From Nocardia niigatensis NBRC 100131 (GTDB lineage: Bacteria > Actinomycetota > Actinomycetes > Mycobacteriales > Mycobacteriaceae): DNA of 64,000 bases. A program made the translations under genes and the position numbers. Shown piece after piece: positions 21,194 to 30,010 of this stretch (the first letter of the stretch is position 1; every line of letters begins with the position of its first letter). The notes below the pieces were generated by a model that worked only from the letters and a program-made list of their open reading frames with translations, did not search any database and was not told the DNA's origin. The stretch is from assembly GCF_000308655.1 (NCBI RefSeq), contig NZ_BAGC01000043.1:682001-746000 (forward strand), written 5' to 3'.

Positions 21194-22320
21194 CGCACCG
21201 CTCCGATCATGCGCAGCCCGGCCAGGATATTGGCGACCTGGTCGTCGCGGGACACCGAATCCGTCTGGACGCCGGTGATGTTCACCTTCGGCCCGTTCTC
21301 GACGAACGGAATCAGCTTGTCCCGCAGCAGCGCGGTCAGCAGCGACAGGTTCGAGGGCACCGACAGGTCCAGCGGCCGGCCCGAAAGCGCCAGCGGCGCA
21401 AAGGATTGCGTCACCGGATCCAGCGCGGAGGCGAGCGGGGCCAGCCACACCAGCGACTGCCCGAGTTGGCCGAGCACCGCGAAGATCTGGGTGACGCCCT
21501 TGATCGACCCGGTGATCCCGGTCATGGCGTCCACCGACTCCTGGCTGAGCTGGTGGTCGAGGAAGTCCGCGCGGTCGTGCAGCACCTGGGCGTTCACGCC
21601 CAAGCCGTTGAGCAGCTTGTCGACCTGGTCCAGATTGGCGGCCAGATCCACCGCGTTCCCGGCCGCGTTCTGCGCGATCCGCTTGGTCTCCTCGGGATCG
21701 CGGGGCAGCACCGCATTGAAGTGGTTGATGATGTCCTGCAACTGATTCACGGCCCCGCCCTGGGTGAAGGCGGCCAGCGCGGCCATGGTGTCCTCGAGCT
21801 GCACCGGCGGGCGGGTGTGGTCCTGGGTGATGGTGCCGCCGTCCTTCAGCAGCGACCCGAACCCGTCCGGCGGCGTGGTCAGCGCCAGGTGGATATCGCC
21901 CAGCACCGTGTTCTGGCGCAACTCGGCGACCGTGGTGGTCGGCAGCTGCACCGTGGACGAGATGTCGGCGTCCACCACGACATAGCCGCCGCGGCCGCCG
22001 GCGTGCGCCGAATCCACCACGCGCACACCGCTCACCGAGCCGACCCGCGCGCCATTGGCGATGACCTTGGCCTTGGCGGGCAGGTTCAGCACATTGCCGA
22101 ACTCGATGTGGATCCGGTAGGCCGGACCGGAGAGGGTGGTCCCGGGCACCGGCACCGACGACGGATCGAAGGCGCAGCCGCCGGCTCCGGCCAGCAGGGC
22201 CGCGGCCAGTGCCGCGGTCCCGGCGCGCCGGACCCGGTGTCCGGCGGCCGCCCTCGTCGCGGCCGCCGGACTACCAGGAGCTCTTGTCGCCAGCACGATG
22301 TCCCAGCGTCCGATTCTCAT
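21190..22320 (-). CDS. mceE: Mce protein E, lipoprotein
   Basis: A 376-residue Mce subunit with an N-terminal signal and lipobox ALLAGAGGC, lipid-modified Cys49, as expected for the MceE position. The MlaD domain follows (YRIHIEFGNVLNLPAKAKV), then a helical region with LNQ-rich turns. It overlaps both neighbours by ATGA. The stretch before the lipobox is long (about 30 residues, Arg/Ala-rich), so the start could lie further downstream, but the ATGA coupling supports 22320. Confidence 0.93.
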   Translation of the reverse strand: MRIGRWDIVLATRAPGSPAAATRAAAGHRVRRAGTAALAAALLAGAGGCAFDPSSVPVPGTTLSGPAYRIHIEFGNVLNLPAKAKVIANGARVGSVSGVRVVDSAHAGGRGGYVVVDADISSTVQLPTTTVAELRQNTVLGDIHLALTTPPDGFGSLLKDGGTITQDHTRPPVQLEDTMAALAAFTQGGAVNQLQDIINHFNAVLPRDPEETKRIAQNAAGNAVDLAANLDQVDKLLNGLGVNAQVLHDRADFLDHQLSQESVDAMTGITGSIKGVTQIFAVLGQLGQSLVWLAPLASALDPVTQSFAPLALSGRPLDLSVPSNLSLLTALLRDKLIPFVENGPKVNITGVQTDSVSRDDQVANILAGLRMIGAVR

Positions 22321-23399
22321 CGCGCACCTGCCATTCCGAGCACCAGGGGAACCAGCGGGACGTTCACCATGCCGTCGGCGGCGTCGGCGCAGCTGCCCGG
22401 GGTGACGGCATCGACAGCGGCGCAGACCTGCTCGGCCTGCGGAGCCGGCAGGGCCGCGCGCGGAGAGCCGTAGGTGATGCCGTTGCTCATGATGTTCTGG
22501 GCGGCGTCGGTCAGCACCGGGAGTTTCAGCATGATCTCCGACAGCGAGCCGACATTGGCGCGCAGCAGCCGCACCAGCGGCAGCGTGTCGTCGAGCCCGC
22601 GCATGATCGGGTCGCCCGCGATCGTGACCAGATCGTTGAGCATGGGCAGCACCGCACCGAGCCGGTCGATGAGTTGCGCACCGGGACCGAGCAATTCGGT
22701 GCCGGCATTGTTCAGAGCGGGTCCCAGCCGCAGCAGCATGGCGCGCAGATCGCCCCAGTGCTGCTCGACCTTCTCACCGACCGAGGCGAAGGCGTCGAAG
22801 ATGCCCGCCAGGTGCCCGATGTCCGCATCCGGTTGCGCCAGTGCCGAGCCCAGTTTCTTCACGATCGCGTTGATCTCCGGGCCCGCGCCCTGGGTGGCCG
22901 AGTCCAGCGCGGACAGGCCGTGCGCCAGCGCATCCGGGGCCTGCGCCCGCTGCAGCTGCGCGGACAGGTCGGCCAGCGCGGTCAGGGTCTCGGTGATGCT
23001 CTTGGGCGTCAGGGTTTTGGTGATGCATTGCGACGAATCCCAGTGCGCCAGGTTCTTACCGCCATTGAGGACCGCCAGATTGCGATCGGCCACAATGGAA
23101 TCCGATACCGTGGTGGCGGCGGCGTCCGCGTACACGGGGTACTTCGCGTCGACGGAGAACTTCACCTTGACCTTGGCGCCGTCGGAATCGATGGAATCCA
23201 CCGTGCCGACCGGGATTCCGCGCATGGTCACCTTGTTGCCCGTGTACAGGCCGACCGCGTCGGGCATGACGGCGCAGTAGGACACGATCTTCTTCATCGG
23301 ATCGAACCAGAGCAGGTAGCCGCCCACGGCCAGCAGCACCACCAGCACCGCGCCGGCCACCGACATGAACGCCTGCGATCCGAGCGTCCGCTTGAACAT
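22317..23399 (-). CDS. mceD: Mce protein D, MlaD domain
   Basis: A 360-residue Mce subunit with membrane anchor (about 10-32, AFMSVAGAVLVVLLAVGGYLL), MlaD domain (YCAVMPDAVGLYTGNKVTMRG) and helical C-terminal part. The start ATG shares one base with the mceC stop (TGATG); ten extra residues are possible upstream but unlikely. Part of the six-subunit hexameric needle. Confidence 0.92.
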   Translation of the reverse strand: MFKRTLGSQAFMSVAGAVLVVLLAVGGYLLWFDPMKKIVSYCAVMPDAVGLYTGNKVTMRGIPVGTVDSIDSDGAKVKVKFSVDAKYPVYADAAATTVSDSIVADRNLAVLNGGKNLAHWDSSQCITKTLTPKSITETLTALADLSAQLQRAQAPDALAHGLSALDSATQGAGPEINAIVKKLGSALAQPDADIGHLAGIFDAFASVGEKVEQHWGDLRAMLLRLGPALNNAGTELLGPGAQLIDRLGAVLPMLNDLVTIAGDPIMRGLDDTLPLVRLLRANVGSLSEIMLKLPVLTDAAQNIMSNGITYGSPRAALPAPQAEQVCAAVDAVTPGSCADAADGMVNVPLVPLVLGMAGAR

Positions 23400-24427
23400 C
23401 AGCAGTCCTTCCCGGGCACCGGAACGCACACCTGCGGCTGCGCGACCGGCTGCGGCAGCGTCACGGTCTGCTGCGACTGGTCCACCTGCGCGCCGCCGTC
23501 CGGAATCACCAGGTCCGACAGCTTCTTCTGCAGGTCCTGCGCGGCCGTCAGGGTCGGAGCGAACTTCTGGCCGAGCTGTTCCAGCTCGGTGATGGCGTCG
23601 GTCAGCTTGGGCTTCAGATCCGACCAGGTCGGTTCCACGCCGCCCAGCCGGCCGAGTACGTCGCTGAGCAGGCGGATGGCCTCGGCCATCTCCGCGTGCT
23701 TGTCGTCGAGCACGGTGACCAGCAGGTTGGCATTGTCCATGAGCCGGCCGAGATCGGTCTTGGCGCCGTCGTACATGCGCACGTACTCGTCGGCCACGGC
23801 CACCGCGTTCGACACCTGGCTGCGCTGCTTGTCCAGCGCGTCCACATAGGTGCCGACCGTGGCCAGCGTGGTGCGCAGGGTGTCGGGCGAGCCGTCGATC
23901 GAATTGCCCAGCGCCGCAAGGTTCTTGTTGAGGGTCAAGCCGTCGATCTCGGACAGCGGGGTGGCCGCGTCCTGGAAGGTCTCGATCAGGCTGTAGGGCA
24001 GGCGCACCCGATCCGCCGGAATGGGCGCCGAGCCCAGCGGCTTGCTTCCGGCCGGGAACACCGCGACGTAGTGGCCGCCGACGATCGTCAGCATGCGAAT
24101 GTCGAGGGAGGTCTGATCGCCCAGGAACACATCGGATTTCACGGTGAAGCGCATGACGACCTTGTCCGGCTTCAGCTCGAGGGACTTCACCTCGCCGACC
24201 GAGATGCCGGCGATGCGCACGTCGTCGCCGGCCTTCACCGACTGCGCCTCGGACAGTTCCGCGGTGTAGGTGTGCTTGCCGAAGGGGATCACGTACAGCG
24301 CGCCCGCGGCCGTCAGGCCCAGCACCACCAGCACCGCGCCGATGACGCCCTGGCGCAGATGCCGCTGCTGCTTGGTCGCGTCGTCGACGACGCGGTCGTC
24401 GCGCCTCGTGAACCGCGCCAGACTCAT
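23399..24427 (-). CDS. mceC: Mce protein C, MlaD domain
   Basis: A 342-residue Mce subunit: basic N-terminus, membrane anchor (about 27-47), MlaD domain (YTAELSEAQSVKAGDDVRIAG), long helical segment, and a C-terminal Pro/Val/Gln-rich tail ending in VPGKDC. The start is the ATG overlapping the mceB stop (ATGA, 24424-24427). Longer frames to 24505 run into mceB and are rejected. Confidence 0.92.
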   Translation of the reverse strand: MSLARFTRRDDRVVDDATKQQRHLRQGVIGAVLVVLGLTAAGALYVIPFGKHTYTAELSEAQSVKAGDDVRIAGISVGEVKSLELKPDKVVMRFTVKSDVFLGDQTSLDIRMLTIVGGHYVAVFPAGSKPLGSAPIPADRVRLPYSLIETFQDAATPLSEIDGLTLNKNLAALGNSIDGSPDTLRTTLATVGTYVDALDKQRSQVSNAVAVADEYVRMYDGAKTDLGRLMDNANLLVTVLDDKHAEMAEAIRLLSDVLGRLGGVEPTWSDLKPKLTDAITELEQLGQKFAPTLTAAQDLQKKLSDLVIPDGGAQVDQSQQTVTLPQPVAQPQVCVPVPGKDC

Positions 24428-25476
24428 CCGTTGCATATCGCCACCTGCTGTCCCGAGATGAGCACCTTGACCACCTGCGGCACGTCCGCGCTTCCCTTGC
24501 TGCACACCGGCTTCCAGCCGCCGGGTCCGGTCGGCAACGCGGCGTCGGCCGCGCCCAGCACCGCGGGCAGCCGGCCGAAGACGTCCACCGCCTCCTTGGC
24601 GTCGGGGAAGATCTCGCGGATCAGCGCGTCCACATCGGAGCCGCTGTCGATCCCCAGCGAACGCAGCAGAGTGTCGATGGGCCGCAGCACCGACGGCGCG
24701 GTGACCGCGAATTGCGCCAGCCCGCCGATGTTCTGCCGCAGGGCCTCGAAGATGTCGGAGAGCTGTTTCAGCAGCGGCACCAGATAGTGCACCCGTCCGC
24801 CGAGCCGGTCCGACAGATCCGACATGTTCTTGATCAGCGTCCAGATCACCTGCTGCCGGTTGTCCACGTACGACGCCAGTTTCCCGATCGCGTCCATGGC
24901 CGGTCCGATCCCGCTGCCGTCACCCTCGATCAGCGCCACCATGCTGGCGCTGAACTGGTTGATGGCCTCCGGAGAGATGGTCTGCAGCACCGGCTTCAGG
25001 CCGTTGAACAGCTGCGTCACATCGAACGACGGCACCGTGTGGTCCTCGCCGATGCGCGCGCCCGCCGCGATCCGGGTGCCCGGCTGCGGCTGCTGCTGCA
25101 GATCGATGTACCGCTGCCCGGTCAGATTCTGGTAGCGGATGGCCAGCTTCGAGTTGTCATACACGGGCGCATCGGTTTTCACCGATACCTGCACCCGCGC
25201 CTTCGCGCCCTCGAGGGTGACCGCCTTGACCTTGCCGACCTGCACGCCGAACATCCGCACGTCGTCGCCGACCTCGAGGCCGTTGGCGTCGGTGAAGATC
25301 GCGTCGTGGGTCTCGGTCCGGCCGGACACCGGCCGCTGAATCGCGGTGAGCACCAACATGAGCACCACCACGATGACGCCCGAGAACAGGGCCAGCCGCC
25401 AGGCCGCCGATTTCACCTGCCCACCCGTCGCCCCACCGCGGCCCCTCTGGGAATCGCTGCGCGATGCACGCCTCAT
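24424..25476 (-). CDS. mceB: Mce protein B, MlaD domain
   Basis: A 350-residue Mce subunit: Arg/Gly-rich cytoplasmic N-terminus, membrane anchor (about 26-46), MlaD domain (THDAIFTDANGLEVGDDVRM), helical C-terminal part with two cysteines (PVCSKG, AICNG) that could form a disulphide outside the cell. ATGA overlaps with both mceA and mceC show tight translational coupling. Confidence 0.93.
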   Translation of the reverse strand: MRRASRSDSQRGRGGATGGQVKSAAWRLALFSGVIVVVLMLVLTAIQRPVSGRTETHDAIFTDANGLEVGDDVRMFGVQVGKVKAVTLEGAKARVQVSVKTDAPVYDNSKLAIRYQNLTGQRYIDLQQQPQPGTRIAAGARIGEDHTVPSFDVTQLFNGLKPVLQTISPEAINQFSASMVALIEGDGSGIGPAMDAIGKLASYVDNRQQVIWTLIKNMSDLSDRLGGRVHYLVPLLKQLSDIFEALRQNIGGLAQFAVTAPSVLRPIDTLLRSLGIDSGSDVDALIREIFPDAKEAVDVFGRLPAVLGAADAALPTGPGGWKPVCSKGSADVPQVVKVLISGQQVAICNG

Positions 25477-26501
25477 TTGGCACCCCCCAGCAGCGGCACC
25501 GCGATGGCCGGCACACCCTTCAGGTCGACCTCCACATTCAGCACGGGGCCCTGCCCGCTATCCGGCATGGCCGCGCGCAAACGCTCCAGCAGCAGGCGCA
25601 ATTCGGCCGACGACTGCTGCGGCTGCGGCACCATCCGGGCCAGCGCGGTCAACACCGGCACCAGCATGTCGGTGGTGCCGGAGAGCTGATTCCCGGCCTG
25701 GGTGAAGGTGGTCGCGAGGGCGGGCAGCAGCTGGCCGGTGACCGTCGCGACACTCTTGTCGTAGGCGCCGCGGTCGGTCTGCAACCGCTGCATGCTGCGG
25801 ATCAGATCCACCACCTGCACGGTCGCGCCCGCGAACCGGCCGCCGCCGTCGAAGGCCGGGCCGAGGTTGCCGACCAGCTCCGACATCGGCATCTTCTGGT
25901 TTTCGGAGATGGTGCGCTGCGCGGTGATGAGCGCCTGCGCCAGCGGCGTGAACGCCTGGGTGTCGGCCGCGGCCTGCGCGATCACCGACGCCATCTGCGG
26001 CGTCAGCACCGAACCGCCCACCTGCGAGGCGCTGCGCAGAATCGAGCCCATGGTGGCGTCGTAGACCGCGGCGGCACGCGCGCCGGTGAAATCCAGCACC
26101 GTGCCCGAGCGCAGCGGGGAACCGCCCGCGCCCTTGCGCAATTCGATCTCGCTGATGCCGAAGAGGTTGGCGGGCGCGTAGTCCACCTGCAGGCTGTCGT
26201 CGAGCCCGAACAGCTCGGCGTCGTCCAGTCGCAGCGAAATCTGTTGTGTCCCGTGCTGATCCGGCGTGATATCGGTGACCTTGCCGATCACCACGCCATT
26301 GGCGCGCACGTCGGTGCCGACCAGCACCCCGTCACCGATCTGCTCGGTGCGCAGTGCGATCGGCAGTCCGGCCTCGGTTTTCTGTGAGCGGTACACCGCC
26401 CAGCCCGCCATCACGGCCACCACCAGCGCCAGCGCGACGGTGCCGACCGTCATCGCCCGTTTGCGATCGACCGCCACACCCGGCATTCCGTAATTCGGCA
26501 T
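25473..26501 (-). CDS. mceA: Mce protein A, MlaD domain
   Basis: A 342-residue first Mce subunit with membrane anchor (about 17-37, TVGTVALALVVAVMAGWAVY), MlaD domain beginning LRTEQIGDGVLVGTDVRANG, and a helical C-terminal part. It starts three bases after yrbEB and overlaps mceB by ATGA. Its place directly after the two permease genes is the standard order of actinobacterial mce operons. Confidence 0.93.
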   Translation of the reverse strand: MPNYGMPGVAVDRKRAMTVGTVALALVVAVMAGWAVYRSQKTEAGLPIALRTEQIGDGVLVGTDVRANGVVIGKVTDITPDQHGTQQISLRLDDAELFGLDDSLQVDYAPANLFGISEIELRKGAGGSPLRSGTVLDFTGARAAAVYDATMGSILRSASQVGGSVLTPQMASVIAQAAADTQAFTPLAQALITAQRTISENQKMPMSELVGNLGPAFDGGGRFAGATVQVVDLIRSMQRLQTDRGAYDKSVATVTGQLLPALATTFTQAGNQLSGTTDMLVPVLTALARMVPQPQQSSAELRLLLERLRAAMPDSGQGPVLNVEVDLKGVPAIAVPLLGGAK

Positions 26502-26504
26502 CCC

Positions 26505-27368
26505 CTACCCCGTGAACGTAATCGCCGAGTTGAAGCCCCACAGGGACAGCGACAGCACCATGTCCATGGCCACGATGGCCACCGAACTCGCGCGCACCGC
26601 CTTGCCCGAGGCGATACCAACACCCTCCGGCCCGCCGGTCGCGAAAAAGCCGAAGTAGCAGTGGATCAGGATGACCACCACCGCGAACACGGCCACCTTG
26701 ACCACCGCGGCGATCACGTCGAACCCGGACACGAACTGGAAGAAGTAGTGGTCGTACACACCGGCCGAGGCCCCGTGCACCAGCGTGATCAGCCCGCGGC
26801 AAGCCGCGTAGGACAGGATCAGCGCGATGAGGAAGGTCGGCACGATGGCGACCGCGCCCGCCAGCACGCGGGTGGTCACCACGAAGGGAACCGAACGCAG
26901 GCCCAGGGATTCGATGGCGTCGATCTCCTCGGAGATGCGCATCGACCCGATCTCGGCGGTCATCCGGCAGCCCGCCTGCGCGGCGAACCCGATGGCGGCC
27001 ACGATCGGCGCCAGCTCACGGGTGGTCGCGTAGGCCGACACCAGGCCCGATACCGGGCCCATGCCGAGCATGTCCAGCGTGGTGAACGACTCCACCGCCA
27101 CCGAGGCGCCCATGACCAGGCCGAGCACGATCATCATCGGCACGGTCCCGCCGCCCACGATGACCGAGCCACGGCCCCAGGTCATATCGGAGATCGCGCG
27201 CATGGTCTCTGCGCGATACCGCCTGAGCGTCAACGGAATCGACGACAGCACCTGCCAGACGAACGCGAGCACGAAGCCCAGGTTCTCCACCCGGCGGAAG
27301 ATGAGCCCCCGGCGTCGATAGGCGCGCGCGGCCCAGCCCATCCCCTTGGGCACATAGGTTGCCGACAT
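26505..27368 (-). CDS. yrbEB: MlaE-family permease, second YrbE subunit of Mce system
   Basis: A 287-residue integral membrane protein of the MlaE family (five or six membrane segments), pairing with yrbEA to form the inner-membrane channel. The conserved EIGSMRISEEIDAIESLG loop couples to the ATPase. No ATPase gene lies in the operon, as usual for actinobacterial Mce systems, which use the unlinked Mkl/MceG. The start shares a base with the yrbEA stop (TGATG). Confidence 0.93.
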   Translation of the reverse strand: MSATYVPKGMGWAARAYRRRGLIFRRVENLGFVLAFVWQVLSSIPLTLRRYRAETMRAISDMTWGRGSVIVGGGTVPMMIVLGLVMGASVAVESFTTLDMLGMGPVSGLVSAYATTRELAPIVAAIGFAAQAGCRMTAEIGSMRISEEIDAIESLGLRSVPFVVTTRVLAGAVAIVPTFLIALILSYAACRGLITLVHGASAGVYDHYFFQFVSGFDVIAAVVKVAVFAVVVILIHCYFGFFATGGPEGVGIASGKAVRASSVAIVAMDMVLSLSLWGFNSAITFTG

Positions 27369-28204
27369 CAGGCCAGCCTCGTGGGCAGGAACAGATCGGT
27401 GATCTGGGTGGCGACCAGGTTCACCGTCACGATCGACACCACCGACAGCACCACCGCGGCGTTCACGGCGTCGGCGACACCCCGCGGGCCGCCCTTCGCT
27501 TCGAGCCCGCGCTGGCAGGCGATGATCACCACGAGGAAGCCGAAGATCACGGCCTTCAACAGCGACACCCACACATCGGCGGTGGTGGTGAAAGATCCGA
27601 ACGTGGACCAGTACGAGCCCGGTGTCACACCCTGCCCGCCGATGGCGACGCCGTAGCCGGCGAGCACGCCCACGAAGATGATGAGCACGTTGAGCAGCGG
27701 CGCGACGAAGACCATGGCCACCAGGCGCGGGATCACCAGCCGGTGAATCGGGCTGATGCCCATGGTGTTCAGCGCGTCGATCTCCTCACGGATGGTGCGC
27801 GCCCCCAGATCCGCCGCCAGCGCCGCGGCGCCCGCGCCGCCGAGCAGGAAGCCGGTGGCCAGCGGCGCACCCTGTTTGATGACGCCCAGACCGCCGGTCG
27901 CGCCGAGCAGCGAATCCGCGCCCAGGGTGTGAATCAGATTGCCCACCTGGACCGAAACGATGACGCCGAACGGAATCGCGATGAGCACCGCCGGAATCGC
28001 GGTCACGGTAATGAGCCGCCAAGCCTGGAGAATGGCTTCTTTCCATTGGAATTGGCGGCGCGCGATATCGGTGACGGTACCGATCACCGCTTCCTCGGCA
28101 ATTCCGACCGCGCGGCCGAAGGTGCGCAGCGACGCCACCGAGGTGCTGGAGAAGTTGTCGCGCACGATGCGCACGGCGGACCGGCTCTGGACGGCCCGGG
28201 TCAT
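27368..28204 (-). CDS. yrbEA: MlaE-family permease, first YrbE subunit of Mce system
   Basis: A 278-residue MlaE permease with the coupling loop LGARTIREEIDALNTMGISP and several hydrophobic helices. It is the first gene of the yrbEAB-mceABCDEF-mas operon. I chose the ATG at 28204 (MTRAVQSRSAVRIV); an in-frame start at 28282 would add 26 polar residues into the promoter region. The start has only a weak GAAG ribosome site. Confidence 0.9.
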   Translation of the reverse strand: MTRAVQSRSAVRIVRDNFSSTSVASLRTFGRAVGIAEEAVIGTVTDIARRQFQWKEAILQAWRLITVTAIPAVLIAIPFGVIVSVQVGNLIHTLGADSLLGATGGLGVIKQGAPLATGFLLGGAGAAALAADLGARTIREEIDALNTMGISPIHRLVIPRLVAMVFVAPLLNVLIIFVGVLAGYGVAIGGQGVTPGSYWSTFGSFTTTADVWVSLLKAVIFGFLVVIIACQRGLEAKGGPRGVADAVNAAVVLSVVSIVTVNLVATQITDLFLPTRLA

Positions 28205-28355
28205 CGTGGCACTGCTTCTTCGTGACGCCGGAACCGACGTGTGGTGGCGAGCTTCAAATTTCTTCTCCGTGATCGGCAACACTGCCTGCCATCAAAGCTA
28301 ATGGTTACGCGGAGTTACAACAAATCGGCTCGAGGTGTGACCGGAACCTCTAAGT

Positions 28356-28367
28356 TACCTGCAGGTA
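28356..28367. promoter_or_regulatory. Palindrome in mce promoter region
   Basis: TACCTGCAGGTA is a perfect 12-base palindrome about 150 bases upstream of yrbEA. It shares the half-site ACCTGC with the second palindrome 41 bases away, which suggests one dimeric regulator. Many mce operons are controlled by TetR or FadR-type repressors; none is encoded next to this operon. Confidence 0.45.
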
Positions 28368-28402
28368 CATCCGAATTCGGTCCCGGTCAGCGGGACGAAC
28401 AG

Positions 28403-28415
28403 GCAGGTGACCTGC
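28403..28415. promoter_or_regulatory. Second palindrome in mce promoter region
   Basis: GCAGGTGACCTGC has perfect 6-base arms around one central base and repeats the ACCTGC half-site of the palindrome at 28356. A further perfect palindrome, AGCCGATCGGCT, lies at 28437-28448 but has a different half-site. Confidence 0.4.
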
Positions 28416-28588
28416 AGTTCTAGAACGTGTTATCAGAGCCGATCGGCTATCACTATGACCTCGGGCACGACCCGGGCGAAGCTCCCCCGAGGCCGTTTCG
28501 AGCCCCTCGGCCATACCCAAAGCCGAATTGAGTGATCTCGCAGCAACCCTCGATTTCCTCGTGAACCCGCGCGTAAACCGGACGGTGC

Positions 28589-28819
28589 GTGTTCACTGTC
28601 GCTGTGGACAACACGGTGTCGGCGATCCTGCGCACGATCGAAGCCGGCGACTGGGCGGAATTCGCGAAACTGGTGCATCCCTATGTGCATTGGACCGAGC
28701 ACGGCGTCACCACCCGCGGGCGAACCCGCGTGATGGCACTGCTGTCCCGGCACGATGCCACCGAACCCGCGACGTCCTACGAACTACGCGACGGCCAGGT
28801 CTATCGCTGGAACTCTTGA
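28589..28819 (+). CDS. Short NTF2-like protein
   Basis: A 76-residue protein resembling the first part of a SnoaL/NTF2-like domain: TVSAILRTIEAGDWAEFAKLVHPYVHWTEHG. It is shorter than a normal domain (about 110-130 residues), lacking the last strands, so it may be a truncated or minimal member. A GTG at 28604 (VDNTVSAIL) is an alternative start. Its stop abuts the stop of the convergent cation antiporter gene with no gap. Function unknown. Confidence 0.55.
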   Translation: MFTVAVDNTVSAILRTIEAGDWAEFAKLVHPYVHWTEHGVTTRGRTRVMALLSRHDATEPATSYELRDGQVYRWNS

Positions 28820-29905
28820 TTACGGGCTTACCGCCAAAAAAACGAAGGCGGAGAACAACACCAGGTGCACACAGCCCTGGAGCAGCGTCGCGCGTCCGGG
28901 CACCACGGTGAGCGCGCCGACCACCACGGTCAGCGCCAGCAGCACCATCTGGGTCGCGCCCAGGCCGAGCATGAGCGGGCCCGAGATCCAGATCGAGGCC
29001 ACCGCGATGGCCGGAATGGTCAGGCCGATACTGGCCATGGCCGAACCCAGCGCCAGATTCAGCGAGATCTGTACCCGGTCGCCGCGCGCGGCCCGCACGG
29101 CCGCAATGGTTTCCGGCAGCAGCACCAGCATCGCGATCACCACGCCGACCGCGGACTGCGGCAGACCCGCTGCGGCGACACCGGATTCGATATTCGGCGT
29201 GTCCACCTTCGCCAGACCGACCACGCCGGCCAAGGCAATCAGCAGCAAACCCAGACTGCGCAGCGCCTGCCGGGGCGTGGGCGGGTCCTCGTGCTCGTCG
29301 TCGACCGTCGTGACCCTCTCGACGGGTAGGAAGTCGCCCGGATGCCGGACCGTCTGCACCATGACGAAGACGCCGTAGAGGACCAGCGACGCCACGGCCG
29401 CGAAGGTCAGCTGCGTGTCCGAGAACACCGGACCGGGCTCGCTGGTGGTAAAGGTCGGCAGCACCAGGCTCAGCGTCGCGAGCGTCGCGACCGTGGCCAG
29501 CGCCGCTCCCGTGCCCTCGGCATTGAAGACCGCCACCCGCCGCCGCAGCGCGCCCACCAGCAGTGAGAGGCCGAAAATTCCGTTGCACGTGATCATTACG
29601 GCCGCGAAGACGGTGTCACGGGCCAGTGCGGCGGACTTCTCCGGATTGGACAGCATGAGCGTGACGATCAGCCCGACCTCGATGATGGTCACCGCCACGG
29701 CGAGGATGAGCGATCCGAACGGCTCGCCCACCCGGTGCGCGACCGTCTCCGCGTGGTGCACGGCCGCCAGCACCGCACCGATCAGGACCGCCCCCACCAG
29801 CACCGCCGGGATCGGCCCCAGCTCGTGCCCCCAGGTCACGGCGAGTACCGCGGCGCTCAGCACCGGGAGAACCACCGACCAGTACCGCCTGCACACACCC
29901 ACCAT
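28820..29905 (-). CDS. Calcium/cation:proton antiporter (ChaA/CaCA family)
   Basis: A 361-residue membrane protein with about 10-11 hydrophobic helices and two alpha-repeats typical of the cation/Ca2+ exchanger superfamily: VAVTIIEVGLIVTLML with its acidic residue in the first half, and VLLPETIAAVRAARGDRVQISLNLALGSAMAS in the second. It should exchange Ca2+, Na+ or K+ for protons at the cytoplasmic membrane. The ATG at 29905 is chosen; upstream residues of the open frame are Arg-rich and unlike the family. Confidence 0.86.
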   Translation of the reverse strand: MVGVCRRYWSVVLPVLSAAVLAVTWGHELGPIPAVLVGAVLIGAVLAAVHHAETVAHRVGEPFGSLILAVAVTIIEVGLIVTLMLSNPEKSAALARDTVFAAVMITCNGIFGLSLLVGALRRRVAVFNAEGTGAALATVATLATLSLVLPTFTTSEPGPVFSDTQLTFAAVASLVLYGVFVMVQTVRHPGDFLPVERVTTVDDEHEDPPTPRQALRSLGLLLIALAGVVGLAKVDTPNIESGVAAAGLPQSAVGVVIAMLVLLPETIAAVRAARGDRVQISLNLALGSAMASIGLTIPAIAVASIWISGPLMLGLGATQMVLLALTVVVGALTVVPGRATLLQGCVHLVLFSAFVFLAVSP

Positions 29906-30010
29906 GACCCCATGGTTGCAGCAAACCGTCCGCATCCCCCGCAAATGCGAGCGATGCCTCCCCCGATCCCGATACCGCATGAGTGCGCCCCGGTGAATTA
30001 GGCTGCCTAC

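Larger units (their letters stand above)
28205..28588. promoter_or_regulatory. Promoter region of the mce operon
   Basis: A 384-base gene-free stretch between divergent yrbEA and the small NTF2-like gene. The half nearest yrbEA is relatively AT-rich. It holds three palindromes (28356-28367, 28403-28415, 28437-28448) and a looser GGT-GTG-ACC at 28335-28343. The remainder up to 28588 shows no ORF or RNA structure that I can support. Confidence 0.5.
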
